47,437 nt of DNA from an uncultured Eubacteriales bacterium (lineage in GTDB: Bacteria; Bacillota; Clostridia; Oscillospirales; CAG-272), in assembly GCA_900546315.1 (NCBI GenBank), contig URCP01000012.1, positions 1 through 47,437 of the forward strand. The letters run 5' to 3'. The stretch's first letter is position 1. Each line of letters begins with the position of its first letter. The position numbers and the translations under genes were made by a program. Below, piece by piece: positions 32,774 through 42,600 of this stretch. The notes beneath the pieces are model-generated. The model was not told the DNA's origin and ran no database searches. It saw only the letters and a program-made list of their open reading frames with translations.

Positions 32774-34249
32774 ATGAAGACAAAAAGAATACTTGCCCTT
32801 CTGCTCGCGATAGCGTTGGCGGCGTCGGTCATCGCCTGCGGACAGGACGGCGGAACGAAGGACACGGAATCCAACGATGGAATCACCGTAAGCGATAACA
32901 TGAGCGGAGAGATATCTGACACCGAGATATTCGACGGACTACCGGAGAAGAATTACGGAGGCAGAACATTCACGGTCGCGACCAATGACTATATGGAGAG
33001 TGACTTTATGAGCAGTGGCGAGACCGGCGATATAGTGAATGACGCCATATACAGGCGCAATACCACTATAGAAGACCGCTTCGGAATAAAGCTCGAGGTG
33101 GTCTCTGAAAGCTATACGGACATGGCGTCAAAAATCAACCAGATGATACAATCTGGTGATGACAGCTACGATCTTATCGCGCAGCACGCCTATTCAGCGG
33201 GGAAGATCGCAATAACCGGTGGTTTCCTGAACTGGTATGACATCCCGTATGTCGACCTTGAAAATCCGTGGTGGTCGCAGAGTGCGAACAAGGAACTGTC
33301 ATACAAGAACAAGGTAATATATCTCGCCGGTGGCGATTACGCTCTGTCCATGACTTCGTATATGTACGCATTTTTCTTCGACAAGGTTGCGGTCGAAGAT
33401 TATGGCATGACACCGGAATATCTCTATAGCCTCGTAAGAGATGGAAAATGGACTCTCGACATGGTCGCAGATGTTACGAAGGATATCTATAAGGATCTGA
33501 ACGGAAACGACAAGAGGGACGACGAGGACTTTTACGGTATAGTGTCGAGCACCCGTTCCCCTCTGAACACGTTCATGTGGTCCTGCGACAACCCGATAAT
33601 GAAATCAGACAGCGACGGCATTCCGCAGCTTGTGTATTATCAGGACAAGACCCCGACAATCGTCGAAAAGGTCATGGGGCTTTTCTATGACAATACCGGA
33701 GGATATACCGATAATACTAAGTATACACTCGGTAATGACCTTTTCGCTGTCGGTCGCGCCATGATGGTTCCGGCTACTTTCGATGGAGCTATGAGTGATT
33801 TTCGTGATAACAAGAATCCGTTCGGCGTTCTTCCGTATCCGAAGTATGACGAGGCGCAGACGAATTATTATACGATGTCTGACGGCGCGCACGCGCTGCT
33901 GTCGGTTCCGGTAACAGTCAAAGATGCTGAATTCACAGGCATCATAACCGAAGCGCTCTGTGCTGAGAGCTGGAAGAGTGTTATTCCGAAGTACTATGAG
34001 ACGGCATTGAAGGTTAAGCTCGCAGATGACACAGATACGAGCGAGATGATTGATATAATAAGCAAAGGACTTGTGTTCGACTATGGATATATCTATAATA
34101 ACAGCATAGGTTTTGGCTTTACTCTTCAGAAACTTGCCGATACAAGCAACCGCACCGACATAGCATCATTCTATGCGGAGCGTGAGAAGATGGTTCTCGC
34201 CGCAAATGAGAAAATGTTCGAGAATCTTGATACGATGATAGGAGACTAA
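32774..34249 (+). CDS. Extracellular solute-binding lipoprotein (SBP1), carbohydrate ABC type
   Basis: Encodes 491 residues. A lipoprotein signal ends at ASVIAC with Cys22, then an acidic Ser/Thr/Asp linker leads to a two-lobed binding protein. Repeated landmarks shared with the protein at 44707 are GDIVNDAIYRRNTTIEDRFGI, DLENPWWSQSANKEL, FFDKVAVEDYGM and a calcium-type loop, DLNGNDKRDDED, near residue 241. It should capture an oligosaccharide outside the cell. No permease gene follows; instead the next gene begins directly after its stop. GAAAGGTG is upstream of the ATG. Codon use looks somewhat more AT-rich than in neighbours. Confidence 0.9.
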   Translation: MKTKRILALLLAIALAASVIACGQDGGTKDTESNDGITVSDNMSGEISDTEIFDGLPEKNYGGRTFTVATNDYMESDFMSSGETGDIVNDAIYRRNTTIEDRFGIKLEVVSESYTDMASKINQMIQSGDDSYDLIAQHAYSAGKIAITGGFLNWYDIPYVDLENPWWSQSANKELSYKNKVIYLAGGDYALSMTSYMYAFFFDKVAVEDYGMTPEYLYSLVRDGKWTLDMVADVTKDIYKDLNGNDKRDDEDFYGIVSSTRSPLNTFMWSCDNPIMKSDSDGIPQLVYYQDKTPTIVEKVMGLFYDNTGGYTDNTKYTLGNDLFAVGRAMMVPATFDGAMSDFRDNKNPFGVLPYPKYDEAQTNYYTMSDGAHALLSVPVTVKDAEFTGIITEALCAESWKSVIPKYYETALKVKLADDTDTSEMIDIISKGLVFDYGYIYNNSIGFGFTLQKLADTSNRTDIASFYAEREKMVLAANEKMFENLDTMIGD

Positions 34250-36391
34250 ATGGAATTTTTCAGTAAAGCCGTACCGGTCTGTATCGCCGGAAAGAGCGGC
34301 GTCGTCAACTCGCAGGCGGCGTTCCGCACTGTCTTCACTGCCCGCGCGGGGCATGAGTATACTTTGACCCTGACCGGCTCGACGCTGTACCGCGTATGGC
34401 TGAACGGCGATGTCGTCCACTACGGCCCCGCGCGCGGACCGCACGGATATGTCCGGGTCGACAGGATAAGCCTTGACGTCCGGGATGGTGAGAACTACCT
34501 CGCCGTCGAGGTCGCGGGGTACAACTGCCCGTCGTTCTATACAATGGATATTCTGTCGTTTTTACAGGCGGAACTTTGTGAGGACGGCGATGTGATCCGC
34601 CTCACGGCTGTGAACGGGGACTTCGAGGGTGTCAGCCTTGAGGGAATCCGCGCGCGGAAGTGCATAAGGTACAGCTACCAGAGGGCGTTCACCGAGGTCT
34701 GGCGGCTCACCGGAAAGGCGGCGGACGGTGTATGGAATGTGATATGGTCGCTTGACGCCGAGCCGCTTGAAACGGTCGATCACGGAAAGAAGTACATGGA
34801 ACGCGAGTGGAAGCTCCCGTATCTCGGTCTGTCACCCGAAGCCGTGCCGTATGAGCGCGGTGAGTTCCGGAAGAAGGACGGGTTTGACCGCTACGACAAG
34901 CGTTTCACCAGGATCTCTGACGAGGTGGTCGGCTATCGGCGCGAAGAACTGTCCGACGACGTCCTCGCCGCGATGTACGGCGACATGATACCGGTTGAAA
35001 GCGATCTCTCCATGCCGCTGACGGTGAGCGCGGGAGATTATGCCGCGCTTGATTTCGGCCGCATATACGCGGGCTTCATCAGGCTGACCTTCCGCGCGAA
35101 GGTGAAGACAACGGCGTACATATTCTTCTCGGAGATGCCGCGCGACGGCAGAATAGACATCGGCGTCGAACGTGAGGAAAAGATAGACATAATAAAGCTC
35201 GACATAGACCCCGCTGATGAGACAAGGACATTTGAGTCCTTCGAGTGCTATTCGCTGAAATATCTCGGCGTCATGGTGGAAACCGGAGAGATTGATATTC
35301 TGAGAGCCGATATGCGCGAGTACAGATATGACGCGGAGTATGTTCCGCTCGCTTCCGGCGACGGCGTTCTCGACCTCACGCATGAAGCGGCGTTCAGGAC
35401 TTTCACGCACAACACGCTCGACACGTTCATGGACTGCCCGGGTCGCGAGCGCGGCGGATGGCTCTGCGACAGCTGGTTCACCGCTCTGTCGGCGTTCAGG
35501 TTCACCGGAAGCCTTGAGTGCGAGCGGATATTCCTTGAGAACTTCATCAGGGCGGAGAGCTTTCCGCTCAATGACGGCGGAATTCTGACGGACGGACTTC
35601 TCCCGATGTGCTACCCCGGAGAGCTGACGACGAGCAGAACGATATCGAGCTGGACGCTCTGGTTTGTATATGAGGTATACGAGTACGGCAGGCGCGGCGG
35701 GGACATCGCGGAGTTCAAGGGACTCATTGATCGTATCATTACGTATTTCGACGGCTACACAAACTGTGACGGTCTGCTCGAGAAGATACCGACGGTGTTT
35801 GTAGAGCCGACGATGGCGAACCGATGGACATATGATGTGAACTACCCGATGAATATGCTCTGGGCGAAGGTGCTCGACTGCGTGGCGGAAATGTACGACC
35901 GTCCCGCGCTCACTCGGAGAGCCGAGGAGATACGCGGGGTCATCCGGAGGCAGTCCTTCGACGGCGTGACATTCTTCGACCACTCGGAGAGGGCTGCGGA
36001 CGGCACGCTCGTGAGACTTCCGGACAGGTCGCGGATATGTCAGGCGGAGGCGGTGTTCTTCGGGATTGCCGACCTTGAGGCGCCGGAGTTCGCGGTGTTC
36101 CGTGAGAAGTTCATCGACAACTTCACGGAGTTTCCGGACATTGAGCCGCTTCACGGCTTCATAGGCTACGCGGTGCGCGCCGCGGCGATGCTGAGGGCGT
36201 GTCTGTTCGACGAGGATCTCGCGGAGATACGGGCGACATACGGAAAATGCGCCGCGGAGACCGGAACTCTCTGGGAGGACATGAAGTACGGTTCGAGCAT
36301 TGATCACGGCTTCTCATCCTTCATCGCGGTCGTGATTGAGAAGTGTCTCGGAAGGAACAACGACTTGTCGCTGTACGGCGAAAAGAAATGA
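34250..36391 (+). CDS. GH78-like alpha-L-rhamnosidase-related glycosidase
   Basis: Encodes 713 residues. The N-terminal jelly-roll region includes LTLTGSTLYRVWLNGDVVHYGPARGP and FESFECYSLKYLGVMVE. The (alpha/alpha)6 barrel has DCPGRERGGWLCDSWF near residue 395, corresponding to the GH78 signature DCPxRExxGW, and ETGTLWEDMKYGSSIDHGFSS near the end. The family is clearly related to GH78 but divergent, so the sugar specificity may not be rhamnose. No signal peptide: it would cleave what SBP1 imports. Its ATG is the next base after the SBP1 stop, with GGAG 5 bases upstream, so the two are translationally coupled. Confidence 0.85.
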   Translation: MEFFSKAVPVCIAGKSGVVNSQAAFRTVFTARAGHEYTLTLTGSTLYRVWLNGDVVHYGPARGPHGYVRVDRISLDVRDGENYLAVEVAGYNCPSFYTMDILSFLQAELCEDGDVIRLTAVNGDFEGVSLEGIRARKCIRYSYQRAFTEVWRLTGKAADGVWNVIWSLDAEPLETVDHGKKYMEREWKLPYLGLSPEAVPYERGEFRKKDGFDRYDKRFTRISDEVVGYRREELSDDVLAAMYGDMIPVESDLSMPLTVSAGDYAALDFGRIYAGFIRLTFRAKVKTTAYIFFSEMPRDGRIDIGVEREEKIDIIKLDIDPADETRTFESFECYSLKYLGVMVETGEIDILRADMREYRYDAEYVPLASGDGVLDLTHEAAFRTFTHNTLDTFMDCPGRERGGWLCDSWFTALSAFRFTGSLECERIFLENFIRAESFPLNDGGILTDGLLPMCYPGELTTSRTISSWTLWFVYEVYEYGRRGGDIAEFKGLIDRIITYFDGYTNCDGLLEKIPTVFVEPTMANRWTYDVNYPMNMLWAKVLDCVAEMYDRPALTRRAEEIRGVIRRQSFDGVTFFDHSERAADGTLVRLPDRSRICQAEAVFFGIADLEAPEFAVFREKFIDNFTEFPDIEPLHGFIGYAVRAAAMLRACLFDEDLAEIRATYGKCAAETGTLWEDMKYGSSIDHGFSSFIAVVIEKCLGRNNDLSLYGEKK

Positions 36392-36401
36392 TCTGATTCG
36401 C

Positions 36402-36440
36402 GTCCCGCGCCGGCTCACCGGCTCCGCGGGGCGCGGTTTC
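36402..36440 (+). terminator. Probable terminator after the SBP1-GH78-like operon
   Basis: CCCGCG-CCGG pairs with CCGG-CT-CCGCGGG around CTCA, followed by a short TTT. GC-rich with a weak U-tract. Confidence 0.5.
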
Positions 36441-36463
36441 ATATGCAGGCGGCATAACAAAAT

Positions 36464-36503
36464 CACACACCCGCTTGACAAATTCACGGGTGTGTGGTAT
36501 AAT
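36464..36503 (+). promoter_or_regulatory. Promoter with embedded inverted-repeat operator
   Basis: TTGACA (36475-36480), a 17-base spacer and TGG-extended TATAAT (36498-36503). A perfect 10-bp inverted repeat, CACACACCCG (36464-36473) and CGGGTGTGTG (36487-36496), brackets the -35 and fills the spacer. A bound dimer would block polymerase. Confidence 0.8.
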
Positions 36504-36570
36504 TTTGAAAAGCATGAAAAGTGCGATCCGTACCGGAACTTCCCCGGTCGCTGAAAGGAAATACAACATT

Positions 36571-37509
36571 ATGACATACGAAAAAATATATCTCCGGCAG
36601 CTGTTCCCGGGGCTCTGTGAGCGCACGGTCGATGAGCTCGCGAAGGAGAGACACGAACACTCCGCGCGTCAGGGTATGCTTGACAGACCGTGGGCGGAGT
36701 ATTCTGAGCCGTCCCTGACGACATATATCCCCGACAATTCGGTCGAGGTTGACCCGGCGCGCCGCCGCCCGGCTATCATTGTCTGCCCGGGAGGAGGGTA
36801 TAATATGCTTTCCTTCCGTGAGGCGGAGCCGATCGCGCTCGAGTTCATGGCGAGGGGTTACGCGGCGTTCGTGCTGAATTATGAGGTTGCTCCGGTGAGA
36901 TATCCGGCGGCACTTCTCCAGCTGTCCGCGGCGGTCGCGGTTGTCAGACGCCGCGCGGATGAGTTCGGGGTCGACCCGGACGCCATCGCCGTGACCGGAT
37001 ACTCCGCCGGAGGACACCTGACGGCGAGCCTTGGCTGTTTCTGGAACAAGCCGTTCATCGCGGAAAAGCTCGGACTTGCTCCGGGTGAGAACAAGCCGAA
37101 CGCCATGGTCCTCGGCTACCCGGTAATAATCGGCGACGGACCCTTTGCGAACAAAGGCTCGATCGACAATCTGCTCGGCCCCGACGCTTCGCACGAGGAG
37201 CGCGAGAAGATGTCGCTTGAGAAGTGCGTAACCTCCGAGACCGCGCCCGCGTTCATCTGGCACACGTTCTTCGATCAGGCGGTCGCCGTCGAGAACTCGC
37301 TTGAGTTCGCCGCGGCGCTCAGACGCGAGAATATAAAGTTTGAGCTGCACATTTTCGAGGACGGTCAGCATGGTCTCTCGATCTGCAACGCCGAGGTTTA
37401 TCACGGCGAGGAGCTTAAGAGACTGAACGAGACGATAACCCACGCCCGCCGATGGGTCGACCTGTCCGACGAGTGGATGAAGGTATTGTTTGATATAAAA
37501 GACAGATAA
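36571..37509 (+). CDS. Alpha/beta-hydrolase, carbohydrate esterase-like
   Basis: Encodes 312 residues. The oxyanion-hole loop is IIVCPGGGYN, the nucleophile elbow VTGYSAGGHLT, and the catalytic His lies in FEDGQHGLSICN with an acidic residue in WHTFFDQAVAV. This is the BD-FAE/acetyl xylan esterase-like group that removes acyl groups from sugars. No signal peptide, so probably cytosolic. I chose the ATG at 36571 (AAGGA 11 bases upstream, after a clear promoter); the frame upstream runs into the promoter. Monocistronic with its own operator and a terminator behind. Confidence 0.87.
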   Translation: MTYEKIYLRQLFPGLCERTVDELAKERHEHSARQGMLDRPWAEYSEPSLTTYIPDNSVEVDPARRRPAIIVCPGGGYNMLSFREAEPIALEFMARGYAAFVLNYEVAPVRYPAALLQLSAAVAVVRRRADEFGVDPDAIAVTGYSAGGHLTASLGCFWNKPFIAEKLGLAPGENKPNAMVLGYPVIIGDGPFANKGSIDNLLGPDASHEEREKMSLEKCVTSETAPAFIWHTFFDQAVAVENSLEFAAALRRENIKFELHIFEDGQHGLSICNAEVYHGEELKRLNETITHARRWVDLSDEWMKVLFDIKDR

Positions 37510-37510
37510 A

Positions 37511-37550
37511 AAAATAACCGCACCGGCGTTCATCACGTCAGTGCGGATTT
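37511..37550. terminator. Bidirectional terminator between convergent esterase genes
   Basis: CCGCACCGGCGT pairs with ACGTCAGTGCGG (37518-37529 with 37535-37546, two mismatches). It is flanked by A-rich sequence on the left, a T-run for the minus strand, and TTTCTTATTT on the right. Confidence 0.75.
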
Positions 37551-37551
37551 C

Positions 37552-38229
37552 TTATTTCTCAGCGCCGAGCGCTCCGGTCTCGGTGGATTTCTGTACGATT
37601 CCGATATCACGCAGGTTCAGCAGCTCGCACGCCTTAGCGGCTATCATGTCAGCCTGCATGTTGATCGCCTTCTGCCCAAAGTGGAAGCGGTCGGTCATCT
37701 CATTCGGCTTGTCGAGGGCGTTCGTCGGGGTGAACAGGTCAATCACGGGGAGCCTGAACTCGTCGGCGATTCTCAGCGCGATCTGGTTCAGCTCACGCGA
37801 GCGTTTTGTCAGCTCATCGTCGTTCAGAGCGGTCGACAGAACAATGCAGAGCGTTGTCTCCGGGAGTTTGTCGAGAATGAACCTGACAGCGGAGCGGTAC
37901 GCATCTTCCCATTCGGTCATGTCGGTTGAGAGGCTGTGGAGCCCGTTGTTGAAGGTTATGAGCGCGTATTCCCTCGCGTCGAGCATGAACTCGAGCTCGC
38001 GGAAATAGTCCGGGTCGGTGACGCACTTCGAACTCGCCCAGAAGGAGACGTTTGCCTTTCCCGCGAGCCGGTCGCGGACGGCGTAATGGTACGCGTTGCA
38101 GATCGAGTCGCCGATGAGCATGACGCGCGGGTTCTTTGTGTCGAGCGTATTGTAGGAATAGTTGATCGACCATTCGATGTCCTCGCGGACGCGGGAGGTC
38201 TTTTTTGGTTGGTAGTCTCTGTAATCCAT
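37552..38229 (-). CDS. SGNH hydrolase (esterase)
   Basis: Encodes 225 residues. GDSICNAYHY carries the nucleophilic Ser, FNNGLHS is the block III equivalent (Asn present), and DRFHFGQKA carries the Asp-His pair. The family deacylates glycans. There is no signal peptide. The ATG at 38229 is preferred because the alternative at 38241 lies directly against the AAAGG. It follows the next SGNH gene (38293-39468) by 63 bases on the same strand and is probably co-transcribed with it. Confidence 0.82.
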   Translation of the reverse strand: MDYRDYQPKKTSRVREDIEWSINYSYNTLDTKNPRVMLIGDSICNAYHYAVRDRLAGKANVSFWASSKCVTDPDYFRELEFMLDAREYALITFNNGLHSLSTDMTEWEDAYRSAVRFILDKLPETTLCIVLSTALNDDELTKRSRELNQIALRIADEFRLPVIDLFTPTNALDKPNEMTDRFHFGQKAINMQADMIAAKACELLNLRDIGIVQKSTETGALGAEK

Positions 38230-38292
38230 TTTTATGACCATGCCTTTCGTACAAACTGTTTGGTCTGAAATTTTATTTTCCGACTTGTATGT

Positions 38293-39468
38293 TCAGAATG
38301 TTTTTAGTCCGCCGTTCAGGAAGCGTTTTCTGAACGCCTCGGCAGCGATCTCTCCGCCCTTCTCGTCCGGGTGAGCGCCGTACATGAATTCATTGCCGAG
38401 CGCGGCGGAATTGTCAAGCGCCGCCTCTATGTCATACACGCGGCAGCCGTAGAGGTCCGCAATCCGCGGTATCGCGAGGTTCACGGCTCTCCATTCGTTC
38501 TTCGCGGCGGGCGAATAATCGAACGGCGGAACCGTCGAAAGTATGACCTCCACGCCCGCGTCCTGAAGCTTTTCGATAAGCCCGCATATCGTCGCGACAA
38601 CCTCGCCCGCGGTGTCGGGTCGGCGTTCAGACGCGTTCTCGCGGTATCTGCCGCTGAGAAGGTCGTTGACGCCATAGGTCAGGATGACGACGTCGTTCTG
38701 CATGGCTTTCCAGAGCCAGCTTCCGGTGTCATTGTCCTTCGGTGCGAGCATATCCGACCCGCGTCCCCATCCGAGACCGAGGTTCCAGACGGCGTTTTCA
38801 GGCATCATTGCGGCGATTCTTCCCGCCCACATACCATACAGGTTCCGTCCTGTGCCGCAGCCCTGTGTTATCGAATCGCCGAGAAACGCTATACGTTTCC
38901 TGTACGGCCTGTCGCAGGCGAACATGGCGGGAAGGGGACACGGAATTCCATCCGCGGTCGAATAACCCTCTCCGGTGTCGACGAAGGTCAGCGCCCTGCT
39001 GTCCGGTGTACACGGAATTCCGTCTCCGATAATCTCCCACTCGAACGCGAGATAGTGTCCGTCCGGTATCGTCAGTCTGACAGGATCGCTCACAATATGC
39101 TCGTCAGGTGTGACATCGCGGAATATTTCCCCGTCGAAGGTCAGCGTCACGGCGCCGTCGAGCGGCGGCAGCGATTCATGGTGCGATTCCTTTATCAGCC
39201 TTTCGGCGTCTGCCGAGCCTATCTGACCGCCGTCCGCGAGAGACGCGCTGACAACGCGGAAATGTCCTCCGCTCCTGTTTCTGTAGGCGACCGCGCCCTG
39301 GTCATAGGTGCTGTTCACCGAGTTTATGTAGAATATCCGGTAGTCGAAAGTACCGCTCATCTCCACCCTGAAATACGCCCGTGCGCGGACACGCCTGTCT
39401 CCGCCGAAGGAAAGGATGAAGTTTGTCCCGGTCCCAAGCGGGACATTTGACACATATTTTGAAAACAT
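38293..39468 (-). CDS. Two-domain SGNH hydrolase with N-terminal beta domain
   Basis: Encodes 391 residues. The first about 180 residues form a beta-sandwich-like domain (VRARAYFRVEMSGTFDYRIFYINSVNST) of the type fused to CE2/CE3-like acetyl esterases. The SGNH domain follows with IAFLGDSITQGCG (Ser), LGLGWGRGSD, TYGVNDLLSG and MYGAHPDEKGGEI (Asp/His region). No signal peptide. The ATG at 39468 has GGAGG 11 bases upstream and lies beyond a strong promoter; the frame upstream of it is part of the promoter. Confidence 0.87.
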   Translation of the reverse strand: MFSKYVSNVPLGTGTNFILSFGGDRRVRARAYFRVEMSGTFDYRIFYINSVNSTYDQGAVAYRNRSGGHFRVVSASLADGGQIGSADAERLIKESHHESLPPLDGAVTLTFDGEIFRDVTPDEHIVSDPVRLTIPDGHYLAFEWEIIGDGIPCTPDSRALTFVDTGEGYSTADGIPCPLPAMFACDRPYRKRIAFLGDSITQGCGTGRNLYGMWAGRIAAMMPENAVWNLGLGWGRGSDMLAPKDNDTGSWLWKAMQNDVVILTYGVNDLLSGRYRENASERRPDTAGEVVATICGLIEKLQDAGVEVILSTVPPFDYSPAAKNEWRAVNLAIPRIADLYGCRVYDIEAALDNSAALGNEFMYGAHPDEKGGEIAAEAFRKRFLNGGLKTF

Positions 39469-39502
39469 CTGGTTTTTATCCTCCGAAGTTATTGTCTGAC
39501 AT

Positions 39503-39531
39503 ATTATACCATAGCCATGAGCCTTTGTCAA
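39503..39531 (-). promoter_or_regulatory. Promoter for the two SGNH genes
   Basis: On the minus strand TTGACA (39526-39531), a 17-base spacer and TGG-extended TATAAT (39503-39508). Confidence 0.88.
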
Positions 39532-39613
39532 TAAGTGTGCGCGATTTTCTCACGGTTTCCCTGACTGTGACGGGAAAACGCGGGAAAGCACGGATAAGAT
39601 CGGAAAACAGACG

Positions 39614-39646
39614 AACGGCGCGGAAGCGTCATGCCTCCGCGCCGTT
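39614..39646 (-). terminator. Probable terminator after the WbsX-domain lipoprotein gene
   Basis: AACGGCGCGGAAGC (39614-39627) pairs with GCCTCCGCGCCGTT (39633-39646) with one mismatch and a 5-base loop, right after the lipoprotein stop. The U-tract is short. Confidence 0.6.
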
Positions 39647-39652
39647 TTACGC

Positions 39653-42600
39653 TCAGAACATTTTCTCGGTCTTTATCACAATGTCACTGATCCCGAAGTC
39701 GTCAGTCAGCCTGCCGAACGGGATGACAGGAAGGCCGTCCATCTCTTCTATATCCTTGCCTATGGTGTAGCTCACCGACTTTCCGCCGCGGCGCACGAGT
39801 ATCGTCCGGGTCTCCGGGAACCAGTCGTAGCCGCATCCGAAGAATGTCAGGAGTCCGGTCTTCGGGTCGAACGGCATATACAGCTCGCCATCCGACAAAT
39901 AAGGTTCGTACCTGCCGAAGCTGAACACGGCTCCGTCTGAACGTTCAAGCGTGAGCCGTTCCCTCTTTCCGGAGACTTCAAGGAGTTCTATCTCAAAACG
40001 GCTCTCAGATATATCCTGAGGATCGACGCGCAGACGTCTCAGCTTGCCGGAAAAGGCGGCGTTGCCGGTTGTGGGGAGCCAGTAATCCACATACTCTCCG
40101 GCTTTTGATACCTGCACGTGGAAGGATTTCTTCTCGTCCCAGTTGTTATCCTCATCGGTCGTGAAGAATATCTGAAGTGTCCCCGCCGCCTTCTCAGCCT
40201 TCATCCGCACATGCAGCGCGCCGGCTCCGGTAAGGTCAATGCCGAGATTATCCGGCGACATGACGCTGTAATCGTTAGCGCCGGATATGCCGGAGAGCGC
40301 TCCGCCGGAACCGCTGAACTCACGCAGACCGAAGCCCTGTGCCCAGCCGTTCGCGCCGGTTTTGAAGTCCCAGGCCTTTATAGCCTCAAATCCCGAGTAA
40401 TCAGCGTTTTCAACTCTGTAATCCGCGCGCAGGATCTTTCTTGATTGGACACGCAGAGTACTGAGCCGCGCGAGCTGGCTCTCGGTTGGAATAAGGTTCT
40501 CACATCCGCTGTCCGGGGCGAAGACCTCGCGCACCGCCTCAAGATAATCGAAGCCATGCAGCGCGGGCGACGGCATTATATACGTTCCCTCGCCATACTC
40601 GTTCCATGTGGAGAGTATCACGGAACGCGACAGCCAGGAGTCCTTGTCATATCTGCCGGAGAAATCATCCCGGACCCATTCGAGGGCCTTTTTGTAGTCG
40701 TCCGGCTCAATCAGCGAGGAACGGGTGCCCGCCCACGCGACGTTGTTGAAGCCGACCGATATCGTCGCGACCGTATTCGTTCCGGAGGCGAACTGTCCGG
40801 AGACATAGTTCTCATATTCTAAGGAGGTGTTCGCTTTTCCCCAGTTGTAAGCGTAGGTAGCGTCGGCTCCGAACTCGCGTATTGTCGCCAGCGTGCTGCC
40901 GTTAGTCGTTGCCGCCTGAACCATGATTATCGCGCCGTCGTATCCGAGCCCGCGGCAGACGTCTCTGAGATAGTCGAACTCAGCCTTTACGCCTTCGGCG
41001 CTTCCGAAGTCCTTCAGCAGGTCGCCGACTGAGAACACGGTTATCACGGGTTTATTGTCGATCGTCATATAACGCGGGTCAGTCAGGTAGTATTCCACCC
41101 AGTACGGGACGATCACGTTCCGGAAATTGTCGCTCGATCCGGGATGCGTGGCGTTTGCGTTTTCCCACATTATCGCGAACTTCATCCTGTCGCTGTACCG
41201 CGCCATGAAATATCCATCGTGGAGAGCCTGATACATACCCGGCGTCTTTATCGGGTCTGTCATGCTGGTACTGTACCAGCAGAAGAGCTGATAGTCGATG
41301 CCGTGTTCAGCCATGTACTTTATCTCCCAGTCGGCGACTTCCGTGATTCCCTCGTCATAGTAGCCGAGAACCGGGCGGTTTTCTTCAAACGGAGATATGC
41401 AGTCCCATCCGTAATGATACCCGTTGCGCCACAGGGAGCACACCTGAAGCCCGACATTATATCCGTCCGAACCGGCGGAGACCGGAGCGGGCACATAGTC
41501 GTCGTGATCGTTTATCTGGAAAACCATGAGGTCGTCAATACGCACGACGCCCTCCGAGCGCACTGCCACTCCGTCAAAGCCGCTGACATTTCCGGTCAGC
41601 GCGAAATAACCGAGCGTCTTTCCGTTGATGAACACTTCAGCCGCTCCGGAGCGGGTGTCCGGCTCAATGCGGAGCGTATACCAGAAATTCTTTGAATATG
41701 TGCGGAGCACCTCGTCCCCGACCTTCGCGAGCATCTTGTCGAACACGAGCGAAAGCACAGGCTTTCCGCCCGAGAGAACATCAAATGAAGCCGTCGAGAA
41801 GTCCCCGGCGAGAAGCTTCACCTCATACGCCACATGTCCGTCGACGGCGGGGAAGGACATCTCCGCGTGTCCGCCGCTGATCCTGAGGTCGCGCGCGTCG
41901 GTGATTTCCGCGTTTTCGGACACACATCCGAGCGGAGCGGCTCCGCTTGTCTCAAGGTCGAATCTGCTCAGTGCAGGGTAGTTCCTGTACAGATAGACGA
42001 ACTCGGGCGCCATTGAGCCGTTGGCTCCGGCGTCGAGCGAAAAGCGCAGAAGATCGAGCTTCCCTGTCTTCTCAAGAAAATCGTACTCGCCGAGTTCACT
42101 TCCGTTTATGAAGACCCGGTACTTCGCCGAGTCGATGTCCGCGATAAGTCTGAGCGAGATCATTGGGGTTGCCGCGGTGATCTCCTTGCCGTCTCCGGTA
42201 ACGATTCTGTTGTTATCCGTGGCGATCATTATCGCGGTCTTTCCATCGCCCTCGAGCGTTATTTTTGCTCCGGACGCCGGAATCGTAAGCCTCGTTTCAA
42301 GGGTCAGAACACCGTCGGTCTGCGGCTGGAATGGGCGCTTCATCATGCAGGGCTCGTTAACGCCGCTGTTGTCAAGCGAGTATTTATGCCAGTATCCGGT
42401 GTTGTTTTCCGCGGCGGTCGTGAATTTTGTGGAAACAAGGTCGGCATCCCATCCGGACTGAATCACCGAGCTGTCATCTATCAGCCAGACCGGATCGCCG
42501 ATTGTGGTATACCGCCCGTCAGCGGTTTTCTCACCGACGCTGTGTACCGAAGGCAGTGTTCCGGAGATATCCGATTTTCCGGAGAAGCTTCCGTCTTCAA

